From Echeneis naucrates (lineage: Eukaryota; Chordata; Actinopteri; Carangiformes; Echeneidae): 64,000 nucleotides of DNA. This document shows, one piece after another, positions 50,675-63,144 of the stretch (position 1 is the first letter of the stretch; each line of letters opens with the position of its first letter). The notes beneath the pieces are model-generated. The model was not told the DNA's origin, made no database searches, and was given only the letters and a program-made list of their open reading frames with translations. The position numbers and the translations under genes are program-made. The stretch covers positions 10,328,693 through 10,392,692 of the forward strand of contig NC_042524.1 in assembly GCF_900963305.1 (NCBI RefSeq). Direction: 5' to 3'.

Positions 50675-51304
50675 CCTCAAAACCTCCTCCCTGTCCTGAC
50701 CTCTGAATGTAGACCCCTAGTGGTTCAACACAGTTGCCATAAATGGACAATTTAGTCTGGAAGAGAAAAGTGTTGTATTCCTTCTCACAAAGCTCTGTTG
50801 TTATTTTGTAAAACTAAATCCTGATAGAGGCAACTGCCTCTGGCTTGCATGGAGAAAAAGATTTGTCAGTGCTGCACAGCCAAGCAAAGCCACAGAAAGC
50901 AGAGGCAATATCCGAAGAGAGGATGAACAGGCAGGATGAACAAAGGTCTTATTACAAAGATAATGTTTTAACCTGCTCAGCCTTTACACATTGCAAATCC
51001 CTCAGTGAGAGACCATGTAGGCATGAAGGAGCAGATGTTTTTCCACTGATAGCTTTTGATTTTTGAACATTTTCTTGTCTTCATTTACATATTGTACTGT
51101 GACATATCTCCGTTCTTACTGACCTTCAATCATTTTCACCTTATGTTTTAACTTAGCATATTTTAAATAAGCATGAAATGAACTGTAAATATGTGAGGTA
51201 AAATTAACATGTATACATGTAAATATGTAATGCATAGGCCAAAAGTAAGCTAGTTTTTTTTTTTGGTGAATTAATGAATTAAAATACATTTAAAAGTGTG
51301 TGAC

Positions 51305-51310
51305 AATAAA
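51305..51310 (+). terminator. Candidate slc47a copy A polyadenylation signal
   Basis: AATAAA about 630 nt after the stop at 50674, giving an AT-rich 3' UTR. Confidence 0.5.
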
Positions 51311-52456
51311 ACTAAGCACAGTGCTGGTCAAATATCATGGACTCTAAAAGGCAAGAACAATTTTTCAAACTATCACAGATATCACAGAACTCTTTATGGT
51401 GAGAGAACAACTGAAGTGCCTGCTGTTTTATTTAACATATGAAGCCGATAAAGTTCATGTGATGCAGTGATAATGTTACATATTCTTTGACCGCTTATTT
51501 GTTAGATGTAGACACTCAACAGAAACTGCCTTTGGTTTTTTTAAGGAAAGGTAGGCCACTCTTAAAGTTAGTTTAGTTCATAAGTAAAATAGAAGGTTTA
51601 GTTACTAAGAGTTTTAGTACTTGTTCATATATGATATCCTAGTTTCTAGTTGAACAACAGTGACAGCGAATCTTTCCCCGTCACTTGTTAATGATGCCAC
51701 AGCGTGTTACTGATTGCAATCTCTGGAGGTGACAGGCTAAAGATTACAGTCTCTGTGAGGTGCCCTTCTGATGAGCAAGCCCAAAGCTCCAACAACGATA
51801 AAACCATGTATGAATCAGGCCTGATTTGCATGTTGAATAACCATCGATTAATATAAAAGTTTTTCATTTGACTTGAAAACATCAGTCCGTTGCAGTCCAG
51901 TGCTGGTGTCAGTGCAGTGGCTGGCCAGAGATTTAAACGGACTTATAGTTAGAAGGTGAAGTCTCTGCTGTAAGTAAGCACCCGCTAAACAAACAAAACA
52001 AAGCAAAACCCCAAAACCTCAAAATATTCAACAAGACTGAGGCCTAAATGAAAATATGACTGGTCTAAATGACTGTTTTAAAGCTCTGTGGAGAAACGCT
52101 ATCTGTATGTAGAAAATCATGTGGGGTTAATGGTGTGAAGCTAAATGTGAAGTCTGGGCTAACTCTTCATCTGTCTCCTCAGTCTCCTCCTGAGTACACA
52201 GGTGGCTGATTTGCAGTTTGACGTGTTCTCATCCAGCCAGCATGTTGCAGTGTGAGCATACAGCCCGTTCATGAACGTCATATATGGTGACACAGATCAA
52301 AGGAGAGAAAAATAAACCAAAAAAAAGAGCAGCTTTTCTGTCTCTCTAGATGAAAGCACACATCCACGATGTGCTGTAGTCTAAATATAGCAGTCAATCA
52401 TCCTATTTCTAATCGTGGAACCTATTCAGATGGATATATACTGCAGGATGAAAACA
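51311..52456. other. Spacer between the two convergent slc47a genes
   Basis: About 1.1 kb between the proposed 3' ends of copies A and B. AT-rich, no exon recognised, no clear transposon. If the polyadenylation signals are right, the two transcripts do not overlap. Confidence 0.5.
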
Positions 52457-52462
52457 TTTATT
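52457..52462 (-). terminator. Candidate slc47a copy B polyadenylation signal
   Basis: Minus-strand AATAAA about 585 nt after the stop codon of copy B. Confidence 0.45.
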
Positions 52463-53045
52463 TTTAGTGCCTTGGCTGGGGCCCCTTCTTACGCAGCATG
52501 TTTCCATATAAAGGAGACATGCCTGTACTGTATTTCTCTGTTCACTGGCTGTCTCATCTAAGCTCTGTTTCTTCTTAGATTTTCCAAAACATGACGAATG
52601 TAAAATGAATGGGCTTGAACTGTTAAATAGATGAGAGCAAAAAGAAAAGTGCCACGCAGTTGACATGAAATTCTGAAGCTGCTATTAGAAAATCTAACTT
52701 CAAAAAGAATCCCTTCAGTGTGGAGTAATTAATGGAAATAATGGAAGGATCAAAACTAACTTTTTTAAAAAAACTTTTTGGATTTTAAAAACTGAGCAAT
52801 GGCGCCACACATTAAATGCAGTTACAAAATATTTTTACTTGTGTTACATGTATTAACTCTGCAGCTACTATTCATTTCTAGTAAAATAATTCTGTAAATG
52901 TGGGAATAAGGAATGAATCATTAACATTTTCAGTTGGTTGATGGTGAGCTGTTAATCCTGTAACCTGACTGTGACTGACTGTGCACCCTCTGCTAAACAT
53001 GAAGATGCAAAGCTCTCTGGAAGGAAGACTCACAGAGCTTTGTGG

Positions 53046-56000
53046 TCACTCCTCTGATTGGAGCAGTCTGATGAGCAGCTCACTCATGAGGACTCCAGCA
53101 GATAGGATGGTGAGCATGAAAAGCACAGTGAGGCCACGTCGAATCACCAGCTGCCTGACTGACAGAGCCCGGACTGGGCAATGCTGCTGGCCAGCACTGA
53201 GCATTTCCAGGTTTCCATCTGCTGGTCTCAAAGAGCTGGATCGACAGGTCTTTGTGTTGGTCTGGATGTCATGGGAATCCAGGCCTGTGCGACAGATTTT
53301 AAACATGGTTAAAGGGTGGCTGCTAATTATTTCCCAGAGAGACATCTAGCTGAAAGCAGTTGATGTTTACCCTTATTTTCTATCCCAAAGATGATGTTCC
53401 TCTCTGTTGTGTTTACTCCTGCTCTGACCAGCGCCTGTTCACATATTTAAAACCACTCAGTTTGTTTCCAGTTGGCGAAAAAATGTATATCTAGTACATA
53501 TAGTTTATAGTAACATTGTAATCAGAAATATCACAGATTCCATTTAATTTCTTACTCACTTCCTCAGTGGCTTTCTTCCAGTTTAGTTTGCATAGGAAAA
53601 CTATAAAGAATGTGGACTGTATTAAGACACAGATTAAAAACCCCGACCACAGCCCTGCAACAGAGATAGAATGATGACAGTTCTTTCATTTAAGTGGAAA
53701 TACAACAAGTCTCCCTCTTATTTTAGAAATATTTTATATTTGATATGTCCTCACCTACGATGCCCATTTTGACAGGGAACATCAGTGACACTCCAATGGG
53801 GAACCCAATAACGTAGAAACCCACCAGGTTGCATGCAGCACCAATCTTTTGCTTCCCTGCTCCTCTGACAATGCCTCCTGTCACACCCTGTGGAGGTAAT
53901 ACAAAAAAACAAAACAAAACAAAACTCTGCTAAATTACGTATTTTGCTCGACAAAGGGCAAAAGTGAGTGGTACAGTAAAGGTTCTCACTGCAATGGCCT
54001 CAGCAACATGGATGAAACCATAGATCTTCATGACATCAGCTACCCTTTGAATAATGTCTCTGAAAGCAAAATGCAAACATACATATGTAATTGACAGGCT
54101 TTGCTTGAGTGAAATATCTGCATCTATCAGGTCAGAGTTAATAAACACCAAGTCCAGGCTTACTTTGCCAGTTAATGCATGATGAATTACACATTAACAT
54201 TACCCCAGGTTGTTAGTTACTGTTTTAAAGCCAAGAATACACAAACATATTAATTTTATACAGGTGTGATAAACTGCACATACTTCTCTGTGGTGAATAT
54301 GTAGCCAATCACACTGTTGGACACAGTAAGACAGACTCCAATGAAACACGAGACCATAGCTGCGTTGGAAAAGACACAGTATGTTATTCAGAAATTATGC
54401 AAAACATCTGCCAGGATGCTTTCAATTCAAGTGACAGCGAGTGCTTTGACTTTTGGGCCTTTCTGGATTTACCAAGATTCATAAATCACAGCAAATTAAA
54501 ACAGATAATGAACTATCATCGGCTAAACAATTCAACATACTGCCTCCTGTTTTGGTAAACTTTGCTGCATTTCTTACTCATACATGCACAGATGAGGGAA
54601 ACCTTGCAGGACAGTTTGGCCTGCTCTGTTTTCCCACCACCGAGAGCATTTCCAACCCGTACACTGGCAGCGACAGCGAAACCCATCGGAAACTGTGGTA
54701 CAAGTAACAGTAAATTAAACCAGTCACAGCATGGCTAAACATGGTTAATCACCAATATCTTTGAATAAGGTCCTGACAGCTAAAACCAAGAAAATGGTAC
54801 TGTGACATACCATACATCATGTTTAAGCAACAACAGGGCTGAAAATTGCAAGCATGAAGAGAAAAATCTGTGATGTGAGAGTTACCATGTAAGCGATGGC
54901 AGCCAGTTCATAAACTATAGACTGAGCTCCTAACTCAACCTCACTAACAATGCCAGCGAGGAACCCTGCGATCTCATACAGCCACCACTCCAGACAGTGC
55001 ATCAGCATGCTGGGGAGGGCCACGCGGAGGAACGGGCCCCAATCCTGCAGACAGTCTGTTGACCAACCTGGGGGGATTATACGAATGCAGATTAAGCAAA
55101 ATGTATCTTCACCCATTAAAACACGCTCTACCGCCATTGCAGTGACAGAGGACCGAAAATATTTTCTTCAGTGTCAAATTTAAATGACAGCAAACCACAA
55201 AATACTTTATTTTGCAGATCATTACTTCATAGTGGAAGGTTGGCATGTCGCCTAAGATCCTCAGCAACTTCTACAGCTGCATTGTTGAGAGCATATTGAG
55301 CGGCTGCATCAACGTGTGGCACCGCAGCACTACTGCCCAGACGCCTGCAGAGAGTAGTAAATACTGCTGAAAGCATCACCACGACTCCACTGCCTTCTCT
55401 GCAGAGCATCTACCACCGCAGGGTCTACAGGAGAGCTGCCTCCATCGTCATCCCCGGCACGGACTGTTCCCACTTCTGCCCTCGGCCCGTAGGCACAGAA
55501 GTGTGAAATGCAGGACCAGCAGACTGAAGAACTTCTTCTTTCCCACAGCCATCAGACTCCTAAACAAAAGTTACTAATTGCATCGACTACCTCATGTACA
55601 TGTAACAGTCAGGCAACTGTTACACTACATTTCGCACAGTTATTTTTATTGTATTATATTTCTATTGCTGCTTGAGATTGTCTGGTTTTTATTCTATTTT
55701 TTTAAAGAGAGCTATTTAATTTGGCAGTAATTACAAATGAATGGAGATCACAGCCATTCTGTACGTCAACCTTGATTCCTGATCTAAGCTATTAACTAAT
55801 ATAAGACCCATGAAGGCAAGAACTGCATTGAATTGGACAGATTATACAGCATTACCATTATTTAGTCTGTAAATGAGGTGGGCAGAATAAGAGAAACACC
55901 CATCTGTTTATAGCAGCACCAACTGCATCCCCCAAAGTGACCTTTAAGCTGTCAATACCTCTCTGCAACTGTTTGAAGAAAAGCTGAACAATGTAGCTGC

Positions 56001-59000
56001 CATTCTGAATGAACACCTTTCTAAAATTAAAGTTTGTTTCAAAGAGCACTATTATTTAAATGGTCTGTTATTTGAAAAAAAAAATGCTTTGCCTATGCTA
56101 ACTAAAATAACTGTCAAAACTTTGTTTCAATTTTCCTGGTAATTAGCATCAAATCTTTCAAGACATTATTCTGAGGTAATGATACAATCTCCACAGCAGA
56201 GAAAGGAATTTAATGTTTTAGAAATACTTTAGAAATGGTTTTACCCTCCATGTGCCAGTTAAAAATCTGAACCCTAAAGGCAATTTTAAACCATACTGGA
56301 GGCAACAAAACAGTCACAAAATAGATGGGGTTCATAAAAACAGACCAGGGGTACACAGGTTTAGAGTCAACTTAACTTATGGCCACCAACCCCCCCACCA
56401 CCTCACCACTCCCAGACAAGCTAAGGATGCAGATAAAAGAGATTGATGAGGTATTACAATGTAGCACCAAAACGTTTGTGTTTATCTGAACAAAGCAAAG
56501 ACAATCTTACTGCAATCAGCACTACGGGGCATGCTGATGTCTAGGATGGATCGAGTCTTTATTCCAAACGTCCTTTCAGCATGTGTCTCCTCCTGCATAA
56601 TGGCTAAGGGCCCATTGTTTGTCATACTGCCCTGACTCCCATTTTAACCTATATCAGAGTGAACCACTTACAGCAAACAGCTGCTTTATTGCCCTCTCTT
56701 TGTTATGTCACTCACAGGCAATTTCAGACATAAACTGAACTTAGCTTTATTAAATATCAGGTCTCTGGCTGGCCAAGTCATCAATGTCCGTGAGAAATAT
56801 TAGTGACTGTCTACAGGCCCCAAAACTATAGCACCGTCTTTTCTTATAATTTTACTGTGTTGTCAGAGTGATAGATTTTAATCCTCATGGTGGTGATCCA
56901 CACGATGGCACCGCTAAAGATTTGTACAACATATCATAAACCTAATTATTTCCAAGGGCCTATATTTTTCGAAAGTTGTGGTGATGCTACACTTTCTGAT
57001 CATTGCAGCGTCTTCTTTAAAATGTCCACTTCAGCTGAGACCAGCAGAATAAACCCCAGGAGACAGCATTTTGTTTCTGTGCTTCTCACCTGTGACACAA
57101 ACTTCGTACAGTCGTGGCATCTGCTCATTTCAATCAAGCAGTTTGCTGCAGCTTAAAGATAAATAACACATATAACATCTTTGTACTCTTTCATTTGCTT
57201 GTTTAACTTTTTATCAGCACAACACTTCGTTTAAAATGGCTCCAATGCAGTTTAACCCCGCAGCAGTTTGACCCTCTGAACTTACCATCCCACGTAGCTT
57301 TGTGCAGGCCCCTGGCACAGATATACATAAACAAGAAAATGGCCAAGGAATATTGGGAGATGGTGTTGGCAGCTGCAGATCCACTTCAGTGGTGTCGGAA
57401 GATTTACATGATCAACCAAAGAAGAGAAACAAAGCCTATAGTCAGTCATTTAAAGTGAAATCCTCCTGTTGATTCTTATATAATATATAATCAAAATTAT
57501 ATCTTTACATAACTTTAAATGCATTTTCTTTTAAAAACTATTGTATTAAATTAAAAATAATTAATGACCATATACTCACGCAACCCCCAGGTCCAGGAGG
57601 TTGAGGCAGATGTAGTTGATTAATGCGTTTAGAAGATTCCCCATGGCTCCAGATATCACCTGTGGCCACATGATGCCCTGTGACGCAAAAGAAATTGTTA
57701 AAGAAACATAGCTGTGCACCTGCTGTTTGTTCTTTCACACAGTTCATGTTCCTCTCCAACGTGACCTCATTACAAACTCTCAGTCATTATTTGATTTCAC
57801 ACCAGTGGTCTTTCAGTCAATAAATGCACCTGATTCTGGAGATACCGCCCCTGGAGCTGGTACATGAAGGCAGCCTGCAGAAGCCAATGAATGGGGTTAA
57901 TTAAATCAATAATACAACACAACAACCATTCAATACAGCGTATAGGGATTCAGACTCCCCCCCAACCCCCCAACAAAAACATTCTTTGTAAAACTGTGAA
58001 GGAAGTTGAACTCACTGGCAGAGCCGGCATAAAGATCTTCACATACAGCTGGGAAAGTCTTTGTGGCAGACAGAAAAAAGAAAAAAACATACTATGAATC
58101 ATTGCAAAAAGTCATAATGAACAATTTGATTTATTCAAGTGTAATTGTAGCATCTGTCCCTTCTATCGCTTTGGTGTGGATCTAACCAATAATTGTGAAG
58201 TGGAAAGGGTTCACCTGGCCACCTCTGAACTCTGCCTGACAGCCAGCAAAATGGGCTGAGTGTTGATGAGGACAGCCCAGCAGGGGAAACAGGCTAAGAG
58301 CAGAATCAAAACCCCCTTTTGGAGTATCATCCCAACACGCTTTAGGTTACCACTCCCATAAGTCTGCAAGAAAGGGGGCAGAAAAAATGTGCAAGGAAAC
58401 TGACACTGAAAAACAAATGAGAAGCAGCGTACAGTCAATACAGCGCTGACTGGTCAGGACTGACCAGGTTAAATAAATAAAACCAATACCTGAGATATGA
58501 GAGTATCACATGCTGATGCCAAACCACAGCCAATGGAAATACCCATGACATTTATTACCTACATTGAAATGAAATACAATTAAGCAAGAAGGCTGAATGA
58601 AAATAAAACAGAAACAGACTTTGCACAGATACAGTGGTTATAAAAACTATTCACCCCTCCTCGGCTGTTTTCCCTTTTTATTGCTTTTAAAAACTGTCAT
58701 CAGTAAATAATTTGGCTTGCTTGACAAGAAGAAACAATCTTTAATGTCACAGTGAAAACAGATTTCTATAATGTAATGTCAATTAGTTAAAAATAAGTAA
58801 TGCAAAACAAGTGATTTCATAAATATTCACCCCCTGAATAGTAACTGGCCTAATTCAACAGCGGTCCAGCCAATTGGTCCTAGTACTCTCATAGTTAGTG
58901 CAATGGGGATGACCTGAGATCAGTGAATGTGTCTCAAGTGATTAAAGTATAAACACACATGGTGGATTGTTATTGCCCAGCTCCAATTACACCACGAGGA

Positions 59001-60496
59001 CAAAAGAACAGCCCAAGCAAGTCAGATAGATGAGCATTTAAAAGTACAATATAATGTCTATACTTTTTATAGGCACTGTACGCAAATTAAAAAATAGGGA
59101 TAAAAGAAAGAGAATGAGCAATGATTTTTAAGAGCTAAATGCCGATAAAAGTAGGAACAAAAGTCTAGCGAGATCACTCACTGCTATTGCTAATGCCACC
59201 CCTGCCAGCTCTGTTTTCCCAAGGTGACCACAGAACACCATGCTGACGAAGCCGATCAGAAAGCTCATCAGCTGTGAAATGAACTGCAAAAAAAAAGAAA
59301 AAAAGAGGAAAACAGCATGCTCCCTGCTTTTTAATGACATAAATGAACTTTACCAAACACGAATGAAACTTTGCACTCCTCATGCATTACAGGCAGCAGC
59401 TGATTCAGCTGTTGTTCATTAGGAAAAAAAAACCAAAAACACACTATTGTTTCAAAAAAGATGAGGTGAAAAGAAAAGAAAAAAAAAAAAAACCCAAAAC
59501 TTCATATTGGTTCTGGCAGCTGACATGTGCTATGCTTGGTTTTGCTGCAGCTCTTTTGTATTTCTAAATGTCTTTACTACTTCTCTTTTCTTCTATAGAA
59601 AATAGTTCTGGTGATTGCTGGTGTAGGTTTGACAGCAGTTGGCATCAAAAGGTTTGCACAAAGGGAAACTAAATGTCCTCATCTATCAAGCTCCTGGATG
59701 AATAGAAGTCTGAAAAGTGGCCACGGGTTGGGCTCAACAAATTGTTAAACTAAATTTCTCCTCATGCAGGTTCATTGAGAACTGAAACTAGTATTTGAAA
59801 AATATTTTCACGTCACTATTTGCTATAATACTTCAAATTAAATCTAGGACTTTGAAATAATGAGATTTAGGGGTTACTTTTAGGAATTAGTTTTGTTGAT
59901 ATTTTATATTGTATTGATTCATTTCTATATTGTGGAAATCTTCTAAGATCGTCAAATGTTAAACTATTAAGACCAAGTTTTGCCTGGACTGAGACCGGAC
60001 ATTATTACATTATTATTGCTACATGTCCTGATTTTACCTAAAGCAATTAATCATTATAAATTATTATAGTTATTCATCTGTTAATTTCTGGCATAATAAC
60101 AGAATGTACATTGGCACATTGAAAAGAATTATTGATATAAGACACTACCCATGGTAAAGGGAAAGTAGTAACTTGCTGGTTTTAAAAACATGTTTCTTAT
60201 ATTCCTAGTAGTCTACATTTGATATGATTCACAGTCTTTTAGACTAATTATTGCTGAAACCTTAAAAGCTCCAGCTTGTCAACTTGTGCATCTAAACACA
60301 ATCTTACCACGGGTCCGGCCAGTTTCAAAAACTGAACTGTTTCATTCTTGTAGTCCACAGGTATCCAAAGCTTGATTCGTTTCAGGGAGGATCCGCAGCA
60401 TGAGTCAACACTGTGAGCAGCTGGAGAAGATGATTCGTCTGTTTTGGACACTCCGTTTGCTCCCTTGCACATGCTTTTTGCAGCTAAATCTCCCAT
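53046..60496 (-). CDS. slc47a1-like: Multidrug and toxin extrusion (MATE) transporter, SLC47A family, copy B
   Basis: A second proton-coupled organic cation exporter, tail to tail with copy A. Sixteen coding exons: 60308-60496, 59182-59283, 58490-58558, 58215-58363, 58016-58058, 57830-57874, 57580-57677, 57286-57383, 54886-55067, 54584-54692, 54284-54359, 53990-54059, 53755-53887, 53560-53654, 53371-53434, 53046-53284. They give 586 aa. Start [20 protein letters not shown] comes one base after an acceptor (TTTCAG|A), so a non-coding 5' exon lies upstream. Motifs: [39 protein letters not shown] and FPIGVSLMF. All four transport glutamates are present: Glu291, Glu296, Glu318, Glu407, spaced 5, 22 and 89 as in human MATE1 (273, 278, 300, 389). 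The 13th membrane segment is [20 protein letters not shown]. Exon 9 is a fusion of two exons that are separate in copy A. Confidence 0.94.
55240..55710 (+). mobile_element. LINE 3'-end fossil inside slc47a copy B intron 8
   Basis: Plus-strand translation gives [18 protein letters not shown], then [18 protein letters not shown] and [20 protein letters not shown], the conserved C-terminal end of fish L2/CR1-type LINE reverse transcriptase proteins. The inner part is shifted and carries a stop. T-rich sequence follows. It lies antisense to the host gene, between its exons 8 and 9. Confidence 0.8.
56700..57120 (+). mobile_element. Degraded LINE endonuclease-region fragment in slc47a copy B intron 8
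   Basis: Scattered plus-strand peptides [17 protein letters not shown], a [13 protein letters not shown]-like phrase and [16 protein letters not shown] resemble the apurinic endonuclease part of fish LINE proteins (typical forms: LLNVRSLAGK, GHTLDLIISKGL, LSDH). Frames change and stops are frequent, so this is an old copy. It is a different part of a LINE from the 3' end at 55.2-55.7 kb. The two need not be one insertion, because their order on the strand is reversed. Confidence 0.65.
58630..59080. mobile_element. Tc1/mariner-like MITE in slc47a copy B intron 2
   Basis: A 447-bp non-coding element flanked by TA on both sides (58630-58631 and 59079-59080). Its ends are inverted: left CAGTGGTTATAAAAACTAT, right (reverse complement) CAGTGCCTATAAAAAGTAT, matching at 18 of about 23 positions. 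Next to each end stands sequence of the TTCACCCC type (58640-58656; CATAAATATTCACCCCC at 58,818-58,834), familiar from fish Tc1-like elements. No transposase is encoded. Confidence 0.8.
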
Positions 60497-62690
60497 TCTG
60501 AAATGACATTTGGTAGAAAACAGAAAACCTGAATGATGTTCATACAGTACAATACCCTTCAAACACAGAGACGAAGACTGGCGGTAATCAATAACCAATT
60601 ACCTCGACAATAATCTATAACCAAGGCAGAGTCTGCCTACTTTGCTCTGTCTGTGAGAGTGGGCAGTGGTACACTGGGGCTCTGCAGCATGTCCGATCTC
60701 TCCACCCCTGACACACCAAAAAGCTGCGTGCTGTAAATGGTGCCAAAATAAAGCTGGTTGCTTTTCTCTCAGCTGCCCTGCAGAGTCAAAGATCTTCACT
60801 CAAAGAGAATACACATATGTATGATTAAAATGACTGTATGAGCAACAATGTTAGAAGCAGACCTTAATACAGAATTGATCAGAGGTGGAAGTTGTGACAG
60901 TTTATTATGGTAGATAATAAATTAGGAAAAGCTTCTTTGTGGTGTGGAAGTGCAGTCTCCATAACTCTTTGGAATCTGCTTCAAAGTGCAATTTTGCTTC
61001 TGGTCAATAAAGCACCGAATGGCTCGGTCACTGAATATATACCTGACAGCCTCCCATTTTACCAAGAAGGCAGTTTCCCCTTCTCCCAGAAGCCTTTTTC
61101 AAATCAGAAAACTTCATTCCAAATCAAGTCAAATGTCTATGCTCCTGAAATAATTTTTGGTTTTCATCAACACTGTTCTGCATTAAGAACAAACTTCTGT
61201 TTACTCTTTTGTTTAGCTTTCAATTCAGAGTATGTGTGATTTTAAATGCCTCCCAAAATAAAACTATAAGTAACTATATTTAGGTAACACATCACCATCT
61301 GACCTATTGTTAAAATGAAGATGTTGATCAGAGCGGCTCGAAGAACAGAAACGACACAGGAGACGAAAGATATGTAAGACTTTTGAGGGAAAATTTCCTG
61401 GATCTTTAATGTGTGATAGTTATAAAACATGTTAACTGAGCGAGACAGCCTTTCTTGCTGTGTACATTAATATTAATGTTCATAATGGAAGATGTGAAAA
61501 TGGTTAAAGCTATACTACTTTTTGATATGTTTTAGTTCAAATATACTTCAGTATTTCATGTGAAGAGATGTTGTTCTGGTACGCAGGCTCATTGACCAGT
61601 CAGGCCCTACTCTCCAAAATTTTTTGTGCGTGCTTCATCCTTCTCAACAATCACAGAAGTCGGGGGGCTGGAGCTCATGGCTGTCAATCAGTGCCTGAAC
61701 ACGCTTCTGATATACTGCTGCTCTCAACCTCAATCTTTAAGCCAGCATTGGCTGCTGGAAAATGTCACCACAGCTGACTCACAGGCTGGCTAATTGTTGC
61801 ATTACATCTGGCTTTGATTTGATTTAAATGAGCAGTAAAAGCCAAAGCTGATATCTGAATTTCCCCATCACCAGCACAAACCAGACACTGAGTGCTAGAC
61901 TGATTTCATGACGGTGGGGATACAGGATGACATTTCTCACACTGCCCCTTGCTGAGGTAAATCACTGAGCCTGTCACTTTAAAGCCACACACATGCTTGT
62001 ATCCTGTTACCTCTTCATGTAGGATGTTTCATTATTCCTGCCATGGAAACACCTCTCCGTGAGGCAGTCCTCTCCCTGGTTGTGGCTGTGAGAGCCTTCC
62101 ATCGAGTGGCGCTGTTTTGCTCTTGCTGAGACTGAAATGCACAAAATTTCTTACACATCAGGCTGCCTCAGTTAGATTGGATTTCTAATGGTTTCATCAA
62201 CTGATATAAATGCTGGTCTGTCCTTAAGTCAATCCAAGTCATTAAACACTGCAAAACGGCCGGCTAACGCCAAATGTACTGCCAAAAAGACACTTAACTG
62301 ATGAAGTTTCTTCTGTTTTCATTGTCGTTAGCCAAACGGAGAAGAGAATAACAAAAAAGCCCAAAGTGAAACTAACTGGGGCCAATGAGAGAGGAAGGGG
62401 GTGACACCTCGTGTAGGCTTTCATTCATTTCCCTGGTTCAGTGATGCAGCAAGGCCCACCAGGTCCACCCACCCACCAAATTGTATTCCTCCGATCCCCC
62501 CCCATCGCAACCACACGCACAGAATCACACACACGTAAATATGTTCCACCAACCAGCGGGTCTGCCGTCCACCGTGACGTCACACTGCAGTTCTTCTCGG
62601 GCTCCACTGGATGACAGTGGCAAGTCACCGCTTACACATGACGAGCCGTCATTCTCAATGGCGACTGCTCAGAGTGTGTGTACGTGAGTG
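60497..62690. other. Upstream region of slc47a copy B
   Basis: Should contain the promoter and a non-coding first exon of copy B, but I cannot place either with confidence. No protein-coding exon of another gene is recognised. Short open frames here show no family resemblance. Confidence 0.45.
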
Positions 62691-62829
62691 CATTTGTATA
62701 TGTGTTGTGCTTGTGTGCATGTGCGTTTGGGTGGGGTTTGTGCTGGATGGGCAGCGATGGGGTATTGAGGAGGTGGAGAGGGTTTATTGGAGGGGGGTGG
62801 ATGGGTTGATGGAGGTGTAGGAGGCAGGT

Positions 62830-62850
62830 GGGCTGGGTTGGGGGGGTGGG
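62830..62850 (+). repeat. Canonical G-quadruplex motif
   Basis: Four G-runs in 21 bases: GGG (62830-62832), GGG (62835-62837), seven G (62840-62846) and GGG (62848-62850), with loops of 1-2 nt. Short loops favour a stable quadruplex on the plus strand. A second G-run cluster lies at 63,970-64,000. Confidence 0.7.
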
Positions 62851-63120
62851 TGGCAGTAAAATCGCAAATGAGAGGAAATTGTTTTGAGTCACAGCAGATT
62901 TGTTGGACTGAGATAAGGGCTGATGACGGTGGTGGTGGTGTGATTAGGACTGGGGGGGTGGAGGGGTGGTAGGGGTTTGGATAGAGTAGAAGGTAGTGAA
63001 GGTAGGGGGTTGGGTGGAGGGTAGGGGATGCTGGTGGTGGTGGTGGTGGTGGTGGGTGGGTAGGGTGTGCATACGAGAAGGTTTTGGGAGTGGTGGGTGT
63101 ATTTGTGTTCACAGTGTAAC

Positions 63121-63144
63121 TGTGTGTGTGTGTGTGTGTGTGTG
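63121..63144. repeat. (TG)12 microsatellite
   Basis: Perfect dinucleotide repeat, extended imperfectly to about 63,152. Likely length-polymorphic. Confidence 0.9.
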
